Positions 5,582-5,633 of a stretch of DNA of 5,633 nt are shown in pieces. Both the position numbers and the translations under genes were made by a program. Origin of the DNA: Treponema sp. (GTDB lineage: Bacteria; Spirochaetota; Spirochaetia; Treponematales; Breznakiellaceae); the NCBI GenBank assembly GCA_031281855.1, contig JAITEW010000276.1, forward strand, positions 1 to 5,633, given 5' to 3'. The notes beneath the pieces are model-generated. The model saw only the letters and a program-made list of their open reading frames with translations, was not told the DNA's origin and searched no databases. Within the stretch, counting starts at the first letter, position 1. The number at the start of each line of letters is the position of its first letter.

Positions 5582-5633
5582 ATGGAAAATTGGTACAATA
5601 TGGATAAAGAAAGCGTGTTGAAAAAGCAAAAAT
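5582..5633 (+). CDS. Start of a gene cut by the right edge; possibly a P-type cation ATPase
   Basis: Seventeen codons are visible, MENWYNMDKESVLKKQK, open to the edge. The start is supported by GAGGAG at 5-nt spacing and a TATAAT box upstream. The pattern of an N-terminal Trp-Tyr followed by Lys-Glu-Ser-Val-Leu-Lys resembles the opening of the N-terminal domain of calcium-type P-type ATPases (W-h-x-x-s-x-E-e-v-l-x-x-L), but 17 residues are too few to be sure. Codons are noticeably A-rich (AAT, AAA, GAA, CAA) compared with the GC-rich usage of the three complete genes to the left, which may reflect a highly expressed start region or a different origin. Confidence 0.55.
   Translation, partial: MENWYNMDKESVLKKQK

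Overview
The window reads as ordinary bacterial chromosome with moderately GC-rich coding sequence, probably from a spirochaete of the Treponema type. That assignment is an inference with modest confidence. It rests on the glycolipid-type glycosyltransferase, related in kind to the family 4 enzymes spirochaetes use for membrane glycolipids, on the style of the ABC exporter and symporter, and on the gene density. No marker gene, rRNA or tRNA is present to settle it.

Layout, left to right. (1) The C-terminal part of an ABC exporter half-transporter (plus strand, cut by the left edge) ends at 997. (2) It converges tail to tail with a DEAD-box-like RNA helicase on the minus strand (994-2229), and the two stop codons share the palindrome TTAA. 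The helicase starts at a TTG codon behind a good Shine-Dalgarno. (3) Upstream of the helicase on the same strand, after a 91-bp gap holding a strong inverted repeat, is a GT4 glycosyltransferase (2321-3661), probably a diacylglycerol glycosyltransferase. (4) A divergent intergenic region (3662-3788) carries an extended -10 promoter for the glycosyltransferase, with a small dyad overlapping it. (5) A complete sodium:solute symporter lies on the plus strand (3789-5255). (6) A 326-bp gene-free stretch (5256-5581) turns sharply AT-rich. It holds four perfect stem-loops in a row, then a TATAAT promoter candidate and a strong Shine-Dalgarno. (7) The first 17 codons of another gene run off the right edge; they resemble the N-terminus of a P-type cation ATPase.

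How the genes relate. The glycosyltransferase and helicase may be co-transcribed, with the hairpin-forming spacer tuning helicase expression. The symporter and the ABC exporter are separate transport units. No mobile element, CRISPR array, toxin-antitoxin pair or phage gene was seen. No new multi-gene system can be supported here. The points most worth a second look are the DEGD variant of the helicase motif II with further changes on its RNA-binding face, the alternative-pairing repeat between glycosyltransferase and helicase, the four-hairpin array, and the G8 tract inside the helicase gene.
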